NCBI RefSeq assembly: GCF_016808095.1
Contig: NC_068971.1
Span: forward strand, 48,234,131 to 48,298,130
Origin: Vigna angularis
Lineage: Eukaryota > Streptophyta > Magnoliopsida > Fabales > Fabaceae
Length of the DNA: 64,000 bases
Direction: 5' to 3'
Shown here: piece by piece, positions 10,870 through 21,771 of the stretch
How positions within the stretch are numbered: the stretch's first letter is position 1
Layout of the letters: each line of letters begins with the position of its first letter
The notes under the pieces: generated by a model
What the model was told of the DNA's origin: nothing
What the model saw: the letters and a program-made list of their open reading frames with translations, nothing else
The model's database searches: none
Translations under genes and position numbers: made by a program

Positions 10870-12400
10870 GAAATTTTATGACATTTTACTTTATGTCTTT
10901 TTTTAATGAAAATTGTTTATAGAAATTTTTTAAGCATTCTTTTTTCGGTCCTCGCAATATTAAATAATTTTTAAGAAACAACATAGTCTAGGACATATTC
11001 AACAGGAGTGATAAAAGGAAGGGTGTTTCAGCATTTCCATCCCTTTCATTCTATACCTCTAGAAATACCCTGTAATTAATGAAAGTGATTATGCATTAAT
11101 TTTTGTTCGTTGAGAAATTCTGTGCATAGTGTTAAAAACCTTAAATTTGTCTTGAATATATATTTCGAAACCCTACCCTCACCCCATTTCATTCATTATA
11201 AACCCTGCACCCCATTTATTTGAATCTGTTCTTCTCTTCTATTTAATATTTATTTGAATTTGTTCTTTTCTTCTATTTTAATATTTATTTGAATTTGTTC
11301 TTCTCTTCTATTTTAATTAGATACTTATTCATTCTTAAAAAATAATTTGTATAAATTTATTAAATTTAATAAAAATATTTAAAAAAAAATAAAAATTGAT
11401 ATGAAAATGTGTGTATCGAATATGAAAATCCGATACTTTTCTATTCAGATTTCCATATTCGATGCTTTTATGTGGTGTTGTGTTTCATATCCGCTGTTTA
11501 TGTTGGTATCCGATGCATTTTCTTCGTATAGATGCATGTTGTTTTTCATATCCGATGCTCATCAATTAAATTCACTACTAAGGTTTTCATATGTTGTGTT
11601 ATGTTGTGTAACCTTACCTAAATCTTATTTAACTAAATAGCAAGTGACACCACCAAAACATGTGATTTGGTCATGTGAAAATTTACTAAATATCGGTATA
11701 AAATATGGTTTAGAAGATAAATTAGCATCAGACATTATATACTGATGAAACCACCTTAGAAACCTTAGTAGTGATTATTCTAGTGAAAAAATGGACCAGG
11801 AATCTCTCAGCAAACATACAGAAATTTTAAATAATTACAAACAAGTAATTTTAATTCAAAAAAAAGTAATTAATTAAAATATTTAAATAATTATAAATAT
11901 TTAAAGTAACAAAATATCTTAAAACTATCAAAATTTAAAAAACTATAAAACAAATTAAACATTAAATAATTGAAAACAATAAAATTTAATCAATTTAATT
12001 AATTCATTAATATATTATTACAAATTAAAAAAAATAAATATTATAAAATTCAAAAATATTATAATTAATATTAAATATTTACAAACTAAATTATTTCATT
12101 CAAATTAAATATAATTAATTAAAATTTTAATATAAATAATTAATTATTTAAAATAAAAAACAATTAAATTTATTTTTTATCAACAGGTTGGTAGGTGGAA
12201 AACTCTTACTTGATCCGGTAAATTTTGTGGGTAGCCCGCGGATCCAGATTTGTTTTGTCAATTCTAAAATTTAATAGAGGTTTTTACAATTATTTCTTAA
12301 ATAATATTTTGTTGTCTCCATATTACTTGTAGTCCTCTTGTAGCTATTATAATTTTACATCATTTTTAATAAATAGATAATGAATTTAATTCTGATAATG
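10870..12400. other. AT-rich intergenic DNA with a short tandem repeat
   Basis: Until about 11010 this is the upstream flank shared with copy 3 (GACATATTCAACAGGAGTG). Three imperfect 34-35-bp units built on GAATTTGTTCTTCTCTTCTA start at 11222, 11256 and 11291. The remainder to the retrotransposon is very AT-rich, and no gene is seen. A 79-codon open frame at 11401-11640 has no recognisable features. Confidence 0.55.
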
Positions 12401-12405
12401 TGTTG
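12401..12405. repeat. target-site duplication, left copy (TGTTG)
   Basis: TGTTG directly precedes the left LTR and recurs at 21005-21009 directly after the right LTR. Confidence 0.9.
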
Positions 12406-13296
12406 TGTTGGAACAATCGGTACCGTTATAGAGTTGTGCAGCGGAATAACTTATAAAGCGGAAGGCGTGTTCGGTCAAACTCTTAATAAGATGATCCTTT
12501 TTAGAAATTTAATTTTCTTAGAGACAAATTTCCAAACAGTTGATGTGCATAAAACAGTAATCAGTATAGAGAATAGAAAAAATCACACAAGCAATTTTTA
12601 TCCTGGTTCGATTCAAAAGAATCTACGTCCAGTTGTTAATCACTATAAAAAGTGATTAACGTTTTCACTAAAATTAGTTTCACAAGTTTACAATAGAGTA
12701 AATGAAACAAAAAGAAAGATAAAACCTTCCTTCGAACGAACGAACCGGAAGAACAACAACTTTGCCAACTTGAAGAGAACCGCTCCGACCTTTGACCCAC
12801 AAAGTGCGAGCTTCTCCTTTTCACAAGACCAGGCAATGCAATGAACTAGCTTTTGGAACTTCCTCAGATCACACTGTATTCTCAAAAGCTTTTCGTTCAA
12901 CTATCTTTTTCTTTTTTTAATCTTCACAGAAAAACCACTATATAACCAGCTGCTCTGAATATCTAAGGTTAAGTTTCAACTGCCACGAATAATCGATTAT
13001 TGTAAGTGATAATCGATTATTCAAGTCCGTTACAGGGTTTTCAAAATGTGATAATCGATTATATGATGTGATAATCGATTATTCCTGTATGACTCTGTGA
13101 TAATCGATTATTGTCATTCCATAATCGATTATTGCAGTTAAAAATGCAAGTTTACAAGGTTTACAAGAATTTCCTACTACATTTAATTTCTACAAATTGC
13201 TTTTAACTAATTCTAATATCTTCTTCAACTAAAACTTCTTGTAGCATCATCAAAACAAATTTCTTCAAGATTTACCAATACTCCTTATTGGTAACA
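12406..13296 (-). repeat. 3' LTR of the Sirevirus element (891 bp)
   Basis: It starts TGTTGGAACAATCGG and ends CTCCTTATTGGTAACA. It matches the other LTR throughout apart from about 10 substitutions and one 42-bp segment present only here, located between two TAATCGATTA palindromes. Confidence 0.95.
12989..13132. repeat. palindrome cluster in the 3' LTR (six TAATCGATTA)
   Basis: Six perfect ATAATCGATTAT palindromes at 12989, 13009, 13051, 13071, 13100 and 13121, most preceded by GTG. The other LTR has five. In element orientation they lie in the downstream part of the U3-side sequence; their role is not shown by the sequence. Confidence 0.95.
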
Positions 13297-13311
13297 ATCT
13301 CCCCCTTTTTG
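13297..13311 (-). other. polypurine tract
   Basis: On the minus strand AAAAAGGGGGAGAT abuts the 3' LTR, the expected position for plus-strand priming. A second, near-identical AAAAAAGGGGGAGAA lies about 135 bp upstream in element orientation (around 13431-13446), and further GGGGGAG / AGGGGGAG tracts lie near 13480-13502. Confidence 0.85.
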
Positions 13312-13648
13312 ATGATGATCAAAAATTCAATTTTAAAAGCAATTTTGGCTTACCTGCAAAACATACAAGCTAACAGACAACAACAAAGTTAGCAATACCT
13401 GTAATAATTTATACTTCCCCTTGTATTATTCTTCTCCCCCTTTTTGATCAGAAGCAAAAAAAATCGGATGTTAAAGGCTCCCCCTAAATATGATCTCCCC
13501 CGCAATTAAACAAATGATGCATATAATCAAGAGATCATTTTATTTATGAAAATAAAGATTACATTATAAGAAGACACATAACAAACAGAATTATAACATA
13601 GATGAAATGGCAAGCAAACAACAAAACAGTCTAACATAGAATCTATAT

Positions 13649-14827
13649 CTAAAACTCAGGACTAGGAGATCTCTCTGTAGGTTGAATGTTGAGATGATTC
13701 TCGATGTTAGATAGGCGAACATCAAGATCAAGAAATTGATCAACCATGTACTCATCAACAGATTGTTGCCACTCATAAATCTCCTCAAAGTGTGTTCTTT
13801 GTGCTAGACTCATATCCTCTAATTGCTTAGATAACCTAGCAAAATGTTCTTCCATGGAGAGTGAGGAGGATGAGGGCATGGTAGATGGACCAGCATCAGA
13901 AGGAGCAGCAGCATTAACTGGTTCTGCCATATGAGTATCGATGTCATCATCTTCATCTGCATCAGGATGGTCATCATCTTTGTGAATGAGAATGCATCCT
14001 TTAGTAATGAATCCCATCTGACGAAAGGTAGTATCGCCAATTTCCGAGCCAACAGCTTGAATGGCTTGGACAAATTCTCCTTCAACATTTACACCTTTGT
14101 ACTCCAAGATTCTAGAAATAAGAAGAGCATAAGGAAATTGATAAGAATGGGATTTCTTAGCTTTTACCATAGTGTCAGCAATGAGAGCAGGCCAATCGAT
14201 GTGTATGTGATTTAGGATCCCATACAGAAGAAGTAGATCCTGTTCAGAGCATTGAGCATGATTGGTTGCTCTAGGACATAGGATCCAGACAAGTAAGTAG
14301 TGAATCATCCTTTCTTCAACCTTGAAACCTCCAACAAGCAATTGCCTTCGATTAGTCTGTTGTTCAGGGTGACGTAGGAAGGATTGGAAAGTCAATAATC
14401 GATCGAAATCTTGGAGTCCGAGATGAACTTTGACAGCATCATCCCAGATGGGTAGTTGGGCAACGTTGGTCCACACATCATCATCTAAAATTATGCGGAC
14501 ACCCTTGACTTTAGTGGAAATAATCCCATCTCGATATCTCAAGTTGAAATAGAACACTCTGATGAGATCGGGATAAATGCAACCTTTTTGCTCCACCAGA
14601 TTTGAGAGTCCTTGATCATTAAAAAGCTCTGGAAATTGAAATCCATAGAAACGGAAAAAATCAAGGCGAATATACTTTACCGCCATGATTCTTCTTTCTT
14701 GCCAGGAAGTAACATAGTCCGCATGTTTTCCTTGATCTGAAATCCATCCATCAATAGTTGCCGGACGTGGTTGAGAGGAAGAGGATGCTCCAACAGCTCT
14801 GCGGCGATGTCTCCTTGAATCTGCCAT
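13649..14827 (-). CDS. extra ORF of the Sirevirus element (putative plant transposon-protein domain)
   Basis: An uninterrupted 392-aa frame, on the same strand as gag-pol, in the position where Sireviruses carry their optional downstream ('env-like') ORF. It has a basic N-terminus (SRRHRRRAVG), then a globular part (about residues 45-270) with motifs such as PDLIRVFYFNL, KGVRIILDDDVW, ILCPRATNH and FPYALLISRILEYKGV. These resemble, from memory, the 'putative plant transposon protein' domain found in many legume retroelement ORFs. After that come an acidic run (HKDDDHPDADEDDDID), a Ser/Pro linker and a predicted helical end (about 325-380). I see no signal peptide or membrane span, so an envelope role is not supported. 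It is intact although gag-pol is broken. Function unknown. Confidence 0.75.
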   Translation of the reverse strand: MADSRRHRRRAVGASSSSQPRPATIDGWISDQGKHADYVTSWQERRIMAVKYIRLDFFRFYGFQFPELFNDQGLSNLVEQKGCIYPDLIRVFYFNLRYRDGIISTKVKGVRIILDDDVWTNVAQLPIWDDAVKVHLGLQDFDRLLTFQSFLRHPEQQTNRRQLLVGGFKVEERMIHYLLVWILCPRATNHAQCSEQDLLLLYGILNHIHIDWPALIADTMVKAKKSHSYQFPYALLISRILEYKGVNVEGEFVQAIQAVGSEIGDTTFRQMGFITKGCILIHKDDDHPDADEDDDIDTHMAEPVNAAAPSDAGPSTMPSSSSLSMEEHFARLSKQLEDMSLAQRTHFEEIYEWQQSVDEYMVDQFLDLDVRLSNIENHLNIQPTERSPSPEF

Positions 14828-14932
14828 GGAGAAAAGTTGAGGGAGTGATAGTTTGAGAAAGTGAGTAAAATTGGAGAGATTGAAAGCTCAAGATTTTGAT
14901 TTCAGCAGTTTCTGGGTGCAAAGAGATGTCTA

Positions 14933-15273
14933 ATAATCGATTATAGGGGCCTATTTATAAGAAGAAGGGAAAAACTAGTCGTTTATGGCCATTTTTAGCC
15001 GTTATGGGAGGCTCCAACGACTTTATTTTCGAAACTGGTAGCGTGATAATCGATTATCGTAAGTGATAATCGATTATCTGCTCGTTGATCACTTTCCAGA
15101 AATTGTGTGATAATCGATTATGTATGAAGATAATCGATTATTTGCTCATGATTTTTCAGGAGTGAATTTGAAGATTCATAATCGATTATTGGGTGGGGTA
15201 ATCGATTATCTCAGTGTAGAGGATGTTGCCCAGGTTTGTAATAATCGATTATGACCTAATGATAATCGATTAT
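14933..15273. repeat. palindrome cluster between pol and the extra ORF (nine TAATCGATTA)
   Basis: Nine TAATCGATTA cores lie between the end of pol (15320) and the start of the extra ORF (14827), in pairs about 20-30 bp apart; eight are the full ATAATCGATTAT. The location is directly 5' of the extra ORF in element orientation. Confidence 0.95.
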
Positions 15274-15319
15274 TAACGCTGATCTTACGAAAATTTGCAA
15301 AGAACCATAAATATGGAGT

Positions 15320-18300
15320 CTAAGACATGTCTAATACCCCTAACTCTCTTCTAAGCTCATAGAATCTATCTTTAGGTAGGGCTTTAGTAAAGATATCAGC
15401 TAATTGATGTAACGTGTCAATGTATTCAATTTGGCAATCTCCTTTTTGAATGTGATCTCTCAAGAAGTGATGTCTAATTTCAATGTGCTTAGTTCTTGAG
15501 TGCATGATGGGGTTCTTAGTTAGGTTGATAGCACTAGTATTATCACATTTCAGAGGAATGTGATCAAGGAAAATATCAAAGTCCTCCAGTTGCTGTTTCA
15601 TCCATAAGATTTGGGCACAACAATTGCCAGCAACAATGTATTCAGCTTCAGTAGTAGATAAAGCTACACAAGCTTGTTTCTTTGAATGCCAAGACACTAA
15701 AGAACAACCCAGAAAATGACAAGTGCCACTAGTACTTTTCCTATCAATTTTACAGCCACCATAGTCTGCATCAGAATAACCTATTAAACTAAGTGAAGCA
15801 TCAGATGGATACCAAAGTCCAAAAGAAATGGTTCCTTTAAGGTATTTCAAAATCCTTTTGACAGCAATTAGATGAGATTCTTTAGGATTAGCTTGGTACC
15901 TAGCACACACACATACACTTTGCATAATGTCTGGTCTACTAGCAGTTAGATACAGTAAGGGTCCTATCATTCCTCTAAACATGGTTTCATTTACCCCTTC
16001 ACCAGATTCATCCTTATCTAAATAGCAAGACGTTGCCATAGGTGTGTTGGCTACTTTACAAGTATCCATACCAAACTTCTTAAGCACTTCTCTACAATAT
16101 TTAATTTGGGAGACAAACGTCCCCCCATCTATTTGCTTTATTTGCAGCCCTAAGAAGAAGGTAAGCTCACCCATCATAGACATCTCAAATTCACCTTGCA
16201 TTATTTGTGCAAATCCCTCACATAATGAATCATTTGTAGACCCAAAAATAATATCATCTACGTATACTTGAACAATCAAGATATGTTTTCCTACTTTCTT
16301 AATAAACAGGGTGGAATCAACCTTTCCTCTAGAGAAATCATTTTCAATCAAGAAGGTACTAAGTCTTTCATACCAAGACCTAGGTGCCTGTTTAAGACCA
16401 TACAAGGCCTTTTTCAACTTATAAACATGATTAGGATATTTAAAATCCTCAAAACCAGGAGGTTGACTAACATATACCTCTTCTTTAATAAAACCATTCA
16501 AAAATGCGCTTTTCACATCCATTTGGTACAATTTAAACTTCATCAAAGAGGCATAAGCAAGTAACAATCTAATTGCTTCTAACCTGGCTACTAGAGCGTA
16601 AGTTTCATCATAGTCGATACCTTCCTCTTGACAGTAGCCCTTTGCAACTAACCTGGCTTTGTTCTTTGTGATGTTTCCATCTTCATCAAGCTTGTTTCTA
16701 AACACCCACTTTGTTCCAATGATTTGAAAATCATCTTGTCTAGGAATGAGTTCCCAAACATCATTCCTTTCAAATTGATTAAGTTCTTCTTGCATAGCAA
16801 CACACCATTTATCATCTTGAAGAGCTTCCTTTATGTTCTTAGGTTCTACCTGAGACACAAAAGCTACTGTTAAGCAGAAATTATTAAGATTGTGTCTAGT
16901 AGTTACCCCTTTTAATATATCTCCGATGATGTTGTCCAGAGAAAGTCCTCTTGGTTGTTGATAGCTTTTAGGATCAACTACTTAATGTTCATTTTGAGTT
17001 TCTGGTGGATAGTTTTCATTTAGATACATCTCTTCAAGAGCTTCCCTCAAATAATCCTCATCACCTGCAATTGGTTTATTTGACTCAAGAGGGTTCACCT
17101 CAAGGTCCACAATTTCATCAAAGACAACATGCATTGATTCTTCAATTTTCAAGGTTCTTCTATTAAACACCCTATATGCTTTGCTAGTTAAAGAATATCC
17201 TAAGAAGATTGCCTCATCAGATTTAGCATCAAATTTGCCTAGATTATCTTTACCATTATTCAAAACAAAACATTTACATCCAAAGATTTTCAAATGAGAT
17301 ACATTTGGTTTTCTACCGTTAAACAGTTCATAGGGAGTTAGCTTAAGAATAGGCCTAATTAGCATTTTGTTCAACACGTAACAAGCAGTACTAACTGCAT
17401 CAGCCCAAAAGTATTTTGGCACATTAGATTCATTTAAAAGAGTCCTAGCTAGTTCTTCTAATGACCTATTTTTCCTTTCAACAACACCATTTTGTTGGGG
17501 AGTTCTTGGAGCAGAAAAATTATGAGCAATTCCATGTTCTTCACAAAACTTTTCAAAAGATTCATTTTCAAACTCACCACCGTGATCACTTCTCAAGGTT
17601 TTGATTTTCAATTCCTTTTCATTTTGAACACGTTTTGCAAACGATTTGAATGCTTTAAAAGCTTCACTTTTAAGGGTTAAGAAGAATGTCCAAGTAAATC
17701 TAGTGTAATCATCAACAATCACAAGAGCATAGTAGTTTCCACCAAAACTTTTAATTCTAGATGGACCAAACAAGTCCATATGCAGAAGTTCTAAAGGTTT
17801 TGATGTTGAAATCATGGTTTTAGATGAGAATGAGGATTTGGTTTGCTTTCCCTTTTGACATGCAGAGCAAAGTTTGTTTTTCTCAAATTTTAAATTTGGC
17901 AAACCAATCACAAGATTTTTTGAAATCAATTTATTCAAATGTTGCATATGAATATGTGCAGCTCTTTTATGCCATAGCCAAGGGTTTTCCTCTTTAGCAA
18001 CTAAACATGTTATATTATGACTATATGCATTTTCAATATCAATCAAGTAAATGTTATTATGCCTAACACCTTGCAAAGCAATTTCAGTAGAATCTTTAAA
18101 ATATACGGTGCATCTATCACTTTCAAAGGTTACCTTGAGACCCTTGTCACATAATTGACTTATGCTTAGGAGATTATGTTTGAGACCTTCAACACATAAT
18201 ACGTCCTTTATAGTCAATGTGTTTCCTCCTCCAATGTCTCCAGTTCCAATGATTCTACCTTTGTTGTTATCTCCATAAGTCACAAATCCTTGCTTCTTCT

Positions 18301-18375
18301 TCTCAAAAGAAATAAACCTTTTCTTGTCACCGGTCATGTGTCTTGAACAACCACTGTCAAGATACCACAGTGACT
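15320..18375 (-). pseudogene. pol: Copia pol: protease, integrase, reverse transcriptase, RNase H (interrupted)
   Basis: It is in the same frame as gag. After a TAG near 18386 the frame opens with the protease motif WYLDSGCSRHMTG. Integrase follows with a CSACQKGK zinc half and the acidic-triad contexts LLHMDLFGP, VIVDDYTRFTW and NGVVERKNR. A TAA at 16982-16984 ends the first half. The frame then continues through the linker into reverse transcriptase ([17 protein letters not shown]; catalytic YVDDIIFGS) and RNase H ([28 protein letters not shown]), ending at 15320. The integrase histidine region reads WHKRAAHIHMQHLNKL, slightly unlike the usual WHRRLGH. Two-domain order identifies Copia. With the internal stop this copy cannot make a full Pol by ordinary translation. 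Confidence 0.9.
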
Positions 18376-18472
18376 TCTTTGACTTAGTAAGTTCCTACAA
18401 AACAAATTTGAGCAAGACTTTAGGTCCCCAATCTTATTATGGGTCCTTGAGGTTAGTTTATGCAAACATACA

Positions 18473-20110
18473 TCATTTTACAGTTTTAACCCATGCATAT
18501 CTACCATTTGGAACACCAAAATGTTTGATGCTGCATTTGTTTGAGGTGTGACCAAGTTTCATGCAGTAAAAACAACAAGCCTCATACACTTTATTTTTCA
18601 CAAAAGTCCCTTTTTCTACCCAAACTCTACGAGTTTTTATCACTTTAGATTTTTTGTGTAGATGCGTGTTTCCACTTCTTGCATTGCTTTTCTCAAAGTT
18701 TGTTTTGGCATATGACTTAGACTTAGTTGCCTTTGCAAGTAAATTCTCAAGAATGTCAATATCAAACAGATGACTTTTACACGATAGACATTCAATAGGT
18801 TGTACAATAGTATCAGATTCAGATAATGTAGTTTCCAAATTACTAACTTTGTTTCTTAAAACAACTTCGTCATCTAGTACTTTTTCATACCTCAATTTCA
18901 ATTCATTATGCTCTTTCTTTAGCTTTTTATGAGCAACATCAAGTTTTTCAGATTCATTTAACAAATCAAGAAATGCCTTTTGTAAGTCAAACTCATTACT
19001 TGACTCTAAGCTAGAATCACTTACTTGGCTTCCTGCATCTTCTAAGTCTGCCATTAAGCACAAATTTGCTTCTTCATCTGAATCGCTTGAGCTTGAAGAA
19101 CTAGAAGCATTCTCTTCCCAAGCTATGTAAGCTTTCTTCTTCTTTGGAAACTTTCTTTCTTTCTTTTCTTCACTTTTCTTATTTTTAGGACAGTCAGTCT
19201 TCACATGACCTCTTTCTCCACATCCATAACATTTTATGCTTGAAGAAGATCCATGATTTTCTTTCCTTTCTTCACGGTATTTGTCTCTTCCCTTTGCTTT
19301 CATAAATTTTGCAAACTTCTTAATCATAAGACTCATGTTTTCTTCATCATCATTGGAGTCATCATCTTCAATCCTTTTAGAGTTCTTTCCTTTGGAGATC
19401 TCGGACTTGAAGGCTAGTGTCTTTCTTTTGCCTTGATCTTCTTCAGCCGTCAATCTTCTCAACTCAAGTTCATGCTCACGGAGTTTCCCAAACAAAATTG
19501 GCATCGACATTTGAGTAAGATTTTGAGACTCAGAGATGGCAGTCACCTTTGGTTGCCAAGACCTGTCCAATGATTTCAAAATTTTTACATTCAATTCATC
19601 AGTATCAAAAGTCTTACCCAACCCTGTCAAGTGGTTCACTATGTGAATGAACCGCTTTTGGACATCAGAAATTGTTTCTCCAGGTTGCATTCTGAACATC
19701 TCATACTCCTGAATGAGAGTGTTCTTCCTTGCACGTTTCACATCCTCTGTTCCTTCATGTGTGACTCTGAGAACCTCCCACATTTCTTGTGCTGTCTTAC
19801 AAACTAAAATTCTATAAAACTCATCAAGTACAACAGCAGATGAAATAATGTTGCGAGCCTTAATATCAAATTGAGCTCTTCTATTTTCCTCTGGAGTCCA
19901 GTTGAAGTATGGTTTTTCTACTTCTACACCATCAATAGTTCTTTTTGGAATATAGGGACCATTTAGTACAGCTTCCCAGATGCCTCTGTCAACAGACCCC
20001 ATAAAAATTTCCATTCTGACTTTCCAGAATGCATAGTTATCACCAGTAAAGAGTGGTGGTCTGTTGATGGAAGCACCCTCGGCATATACTTGAGTTTGAT
20101 GACTGGCCAT
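18473..20110 (-). CDS. gag: Copia gag (Sirevirus type)
   Basis: A 545-aa frame starting MASHQTQVYAEGASINRPPL. It carries the Copia gag core (INRPPLFTGDNYAFWKVRM, then WEVLRVTHEGT, LTGLGKTFDTDE) and a CCHC knuckle CYGCGERGHVKTDC at about residue 300. A Lys/Ser/acidic linker and a heptad-like segment rich in Leu/Glu/Lys (about 385-440) follow. A second knuckle, CCFYCMKLGHTSNKC, lies near the C-terminus. The long region after the first knuckle is typical of Sirevirus gag. The start lies about 32 nt downstream of the primer binding site. It ends in TGA in the same frame as pol, and further in-frame stops follow before the protease. Confidence 0.9.
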   Translation of the reverse strand: MASHQTQVYAEGASINRPPLFTGDNYAFWKVRMEIFMGSVDRGIWEAVLNGPYIPKRTIDGVEVEKPYFNWTPEENRRAQFDIKARNIISSAVVLDEFYRILVCKTAQEMWEVLRVTHEGTEDVKRARKNTLIQEYEMFRMQPGETISDVQKRFIHIVNHLTGLGKTFDTDELNVKILKSLDRSWQPKVTAISESQNLTQMSMPILFGKLREHELELRRLTAEEDQGKRKTLAFKSEISKGKNSKRIEDDDSNDDEENMSLMIKKFAKFMKAKGRDKYREERKENHGSSSSIKCYGCGERGHVKTDCPKNKKSEEKKERKFPKKKKAYIAWEENASSSSSSSDSDEEANLCLMADLEDAGSQVSDSSLESSNEFDLQKAFLDLLNESEKLDVAHKKLKKEHNELKLRYEKVLDDEVVLRNKVSNLETTLSESDTIVQPIECLSCKSHLFDIDILENLLAKATKSKSYAKTNFEKSNARSGNTHLHKKSKVIKTRRVWVEKGTFVKNKVYEACCFYCMKLGHTSNKCSIKHFGVPNGRYAWVKTVK

Positions 20111-20141
20111 TTTCGAAAAATTTGAAAAAATATCAAAGCAA

Positions 20142-20153
20142 GCTCTGATACCA
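20142..20153 (-). other. primer binding site (initiator tRNA-Met)
   Basis: On the minus strand TGGTATCAGAGC starts 2 nt inside the 5' LTR edge. It is complementary to the 3' end of plant initiator tRNA-Met, the usual primer of plant Copia elements. Confidence 0.95.
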
Positions 20154-20155
20154 AT

Positions 20156-21004
20156 TGTTGGAACAATCGGTACCGTTATAGAGTTGCGCAGCGGAATAAC
20201 TTATAAAGCGGAAGGCGTGTTCGGTCAAACTCTTAATAAGATGGTCCTTTTTAGAAATTTAATTTTCTTAGAGACAAATTTCCAAACAGTTGATGTGCAT
20301 AAAACAGTAATCAGTATAGAGAATAGAAAAAATCACACAAGCAATTTTTATCCTGGTTCGATTCAAAAGAATCTACGTCCAGTTGTTAATCACTATAAAA
20401 AGTGATTAACGTTTTCACTAAAATTAGTTTCACAAGTTTACAATAGAGTAAATTAAACAAAAAAAAAGATAAAACCTTCCTTCGAACGAACGAACCGGAA
20501 GAACAGCAACTTTGCCAACTTGAAGAGAACCGCTCCGACCTTTGACCTACAAAGTGCGAGCTTCTCCTTTTCACAAGACCAGGCAATGCAATGAACTAGC
20601 TTTTGGAACTTCCTCAGATCACACTGTATTCTCAAAAGCTTTTCGTTCAACTATCTTTTTCTTTTTTTAATCTTCACAGAAAAACCACTATATAGCCAGC
20701 TGCTCTGAATATCTAAGGTTAAGTTTCAACTGCCACGAATAATCGATTATTGTAAGTGATAATCGATTATATGATGTGATAATCGATTATTCCTGTATGA
20801 CTCTGTGATAATCGATTATTATCATTCCATAATCGATTATTGCAGTTAAAAATGCAAGTTTACAAGGTTTACAAGAATTTCCTACTACATTTAATTTCTA
20901 CAAATTGTTTTTAACTAATTCTAATATCTTCTTCAACTAAAACTTCTTATAGCATCATCAAAACAAATTTCTTCAAGATTTACCAATACTCCTTATTGGT
21001 AACA
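20156..21004 (-). repeat. 5' LTR of the Sirevirus element (849 bp)
   Basis: Its ends match the other LTR (TGTTGGAACA...TTGGTAACA). It is 42 bp shorter because one segment between two palindromes is missing. Five TAATCGATTA palindromes lie at 20739-20840. Confidence 0.95.
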
Positions 21005-21009
21005 TGTTG
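21005..21009. repeat. target-site duplication, right copy (TGTTG)
   Basis: Identical to 12401-12405. Confidence 0.9.
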
Positions 21010-21059
21010 GATCAAGTGTTTATTATTGGACAAAAATTATAGTTCACAGTCATTGTATA

Positions 21060-21060
<1 letters not shown>

Positions 21061-21091
<31 letters not shown>
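21061..21091. repeat. (TTA)n microsatellite
   Basis: Ten uninterrupted TTA/ATT units. Confidence 0.95.
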
Positions 21092-21092
<1 letters not shown>

Positions 21093-21771
21093 TAAACGTA
21101 TAGTAATTCATTGTCACAATTTTGTTGTGACTTATTTAACCCTCACCACATAATAATTGATGACACTTACAGCATAATATTTTTAAAAAAAAAAACTCAC
21201 TTTTATACTTTTATTTTTACTTAATTGTGTGACTTAGGGATTCATATAGTTTTACTTGGCAATTCATGTTTTTTCACTGAAAGAAGAATCATTTTTTGCA
21301 AGAAACTTTACTTTTGAAGAAACTTTGTGGTATGATATCTCCTATAAAAAAATTCTTTAATTTGATTTCTTCGAACTTTTGAGAAATTTTAAGTTTTAGA
21401 TTAAAAACACAAATTAAAATTGATCTGAACATAATTAAGTAAAAATTTAAAAATATATATAAAAGTATGAGCTCCTCAAGTAAAATTGATCTGAACATAA
21501 TTAAGTAAACGTTAAAAATATATAAAAAGTTTTTTAAAAGTGTGAGCTACTCATGTTTCTTAAAATTATTTAGCATTTGAACATAATTATGTTTTTCTTA
21601 AAAGGGGTACATCCTGTAGGGATCACAAAAAGTATTACAAGAATCAGAAAAGATATTTAAGAAATTCATGTTAGAAAATGTCTTTCACAGAGTAAATTTT
21701 TCTTATGAAAAACTTTGTATGACATACAAGATATCTTTAATAATAAATTTCTTTAAAATTAAGTTTTTTCT

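Larger units (their letters stand above)
12406..21004 (-). mobile_element. full-length Sirevirus-type Copia LTR retrotransposon (8.6 kb)
   Basis: A complete element in minus orientation. In element order it has a 5' LTR (21004-20156), primer binding site, gag, pol, an array of TAATCGATTA palindromes, an extra ORF, polypurine tract and a 3' LTR (13296-12406), with a 5-bp target duplication. Pol runs integrase before reverse transcriptase, the Copia order. The long gag with a second CCHC knuckle and the ORF downstream of pol point to the Sirevirus (SIRE1-like) lineage. I count about 10 substitutions over 849 aligned LTR positions (about 1.2%), so insertion was recent. Gag-pol carries several stop codons, so this copy is probably not autonomous. 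Confidence 0.95.

Noticed and set aside
13649..14827. Calling the extra retrotransposon ORF an envelope gene
   Set aside because: No signal peptide or membrane-spanning segment is visible; the position alone does not justify the name.
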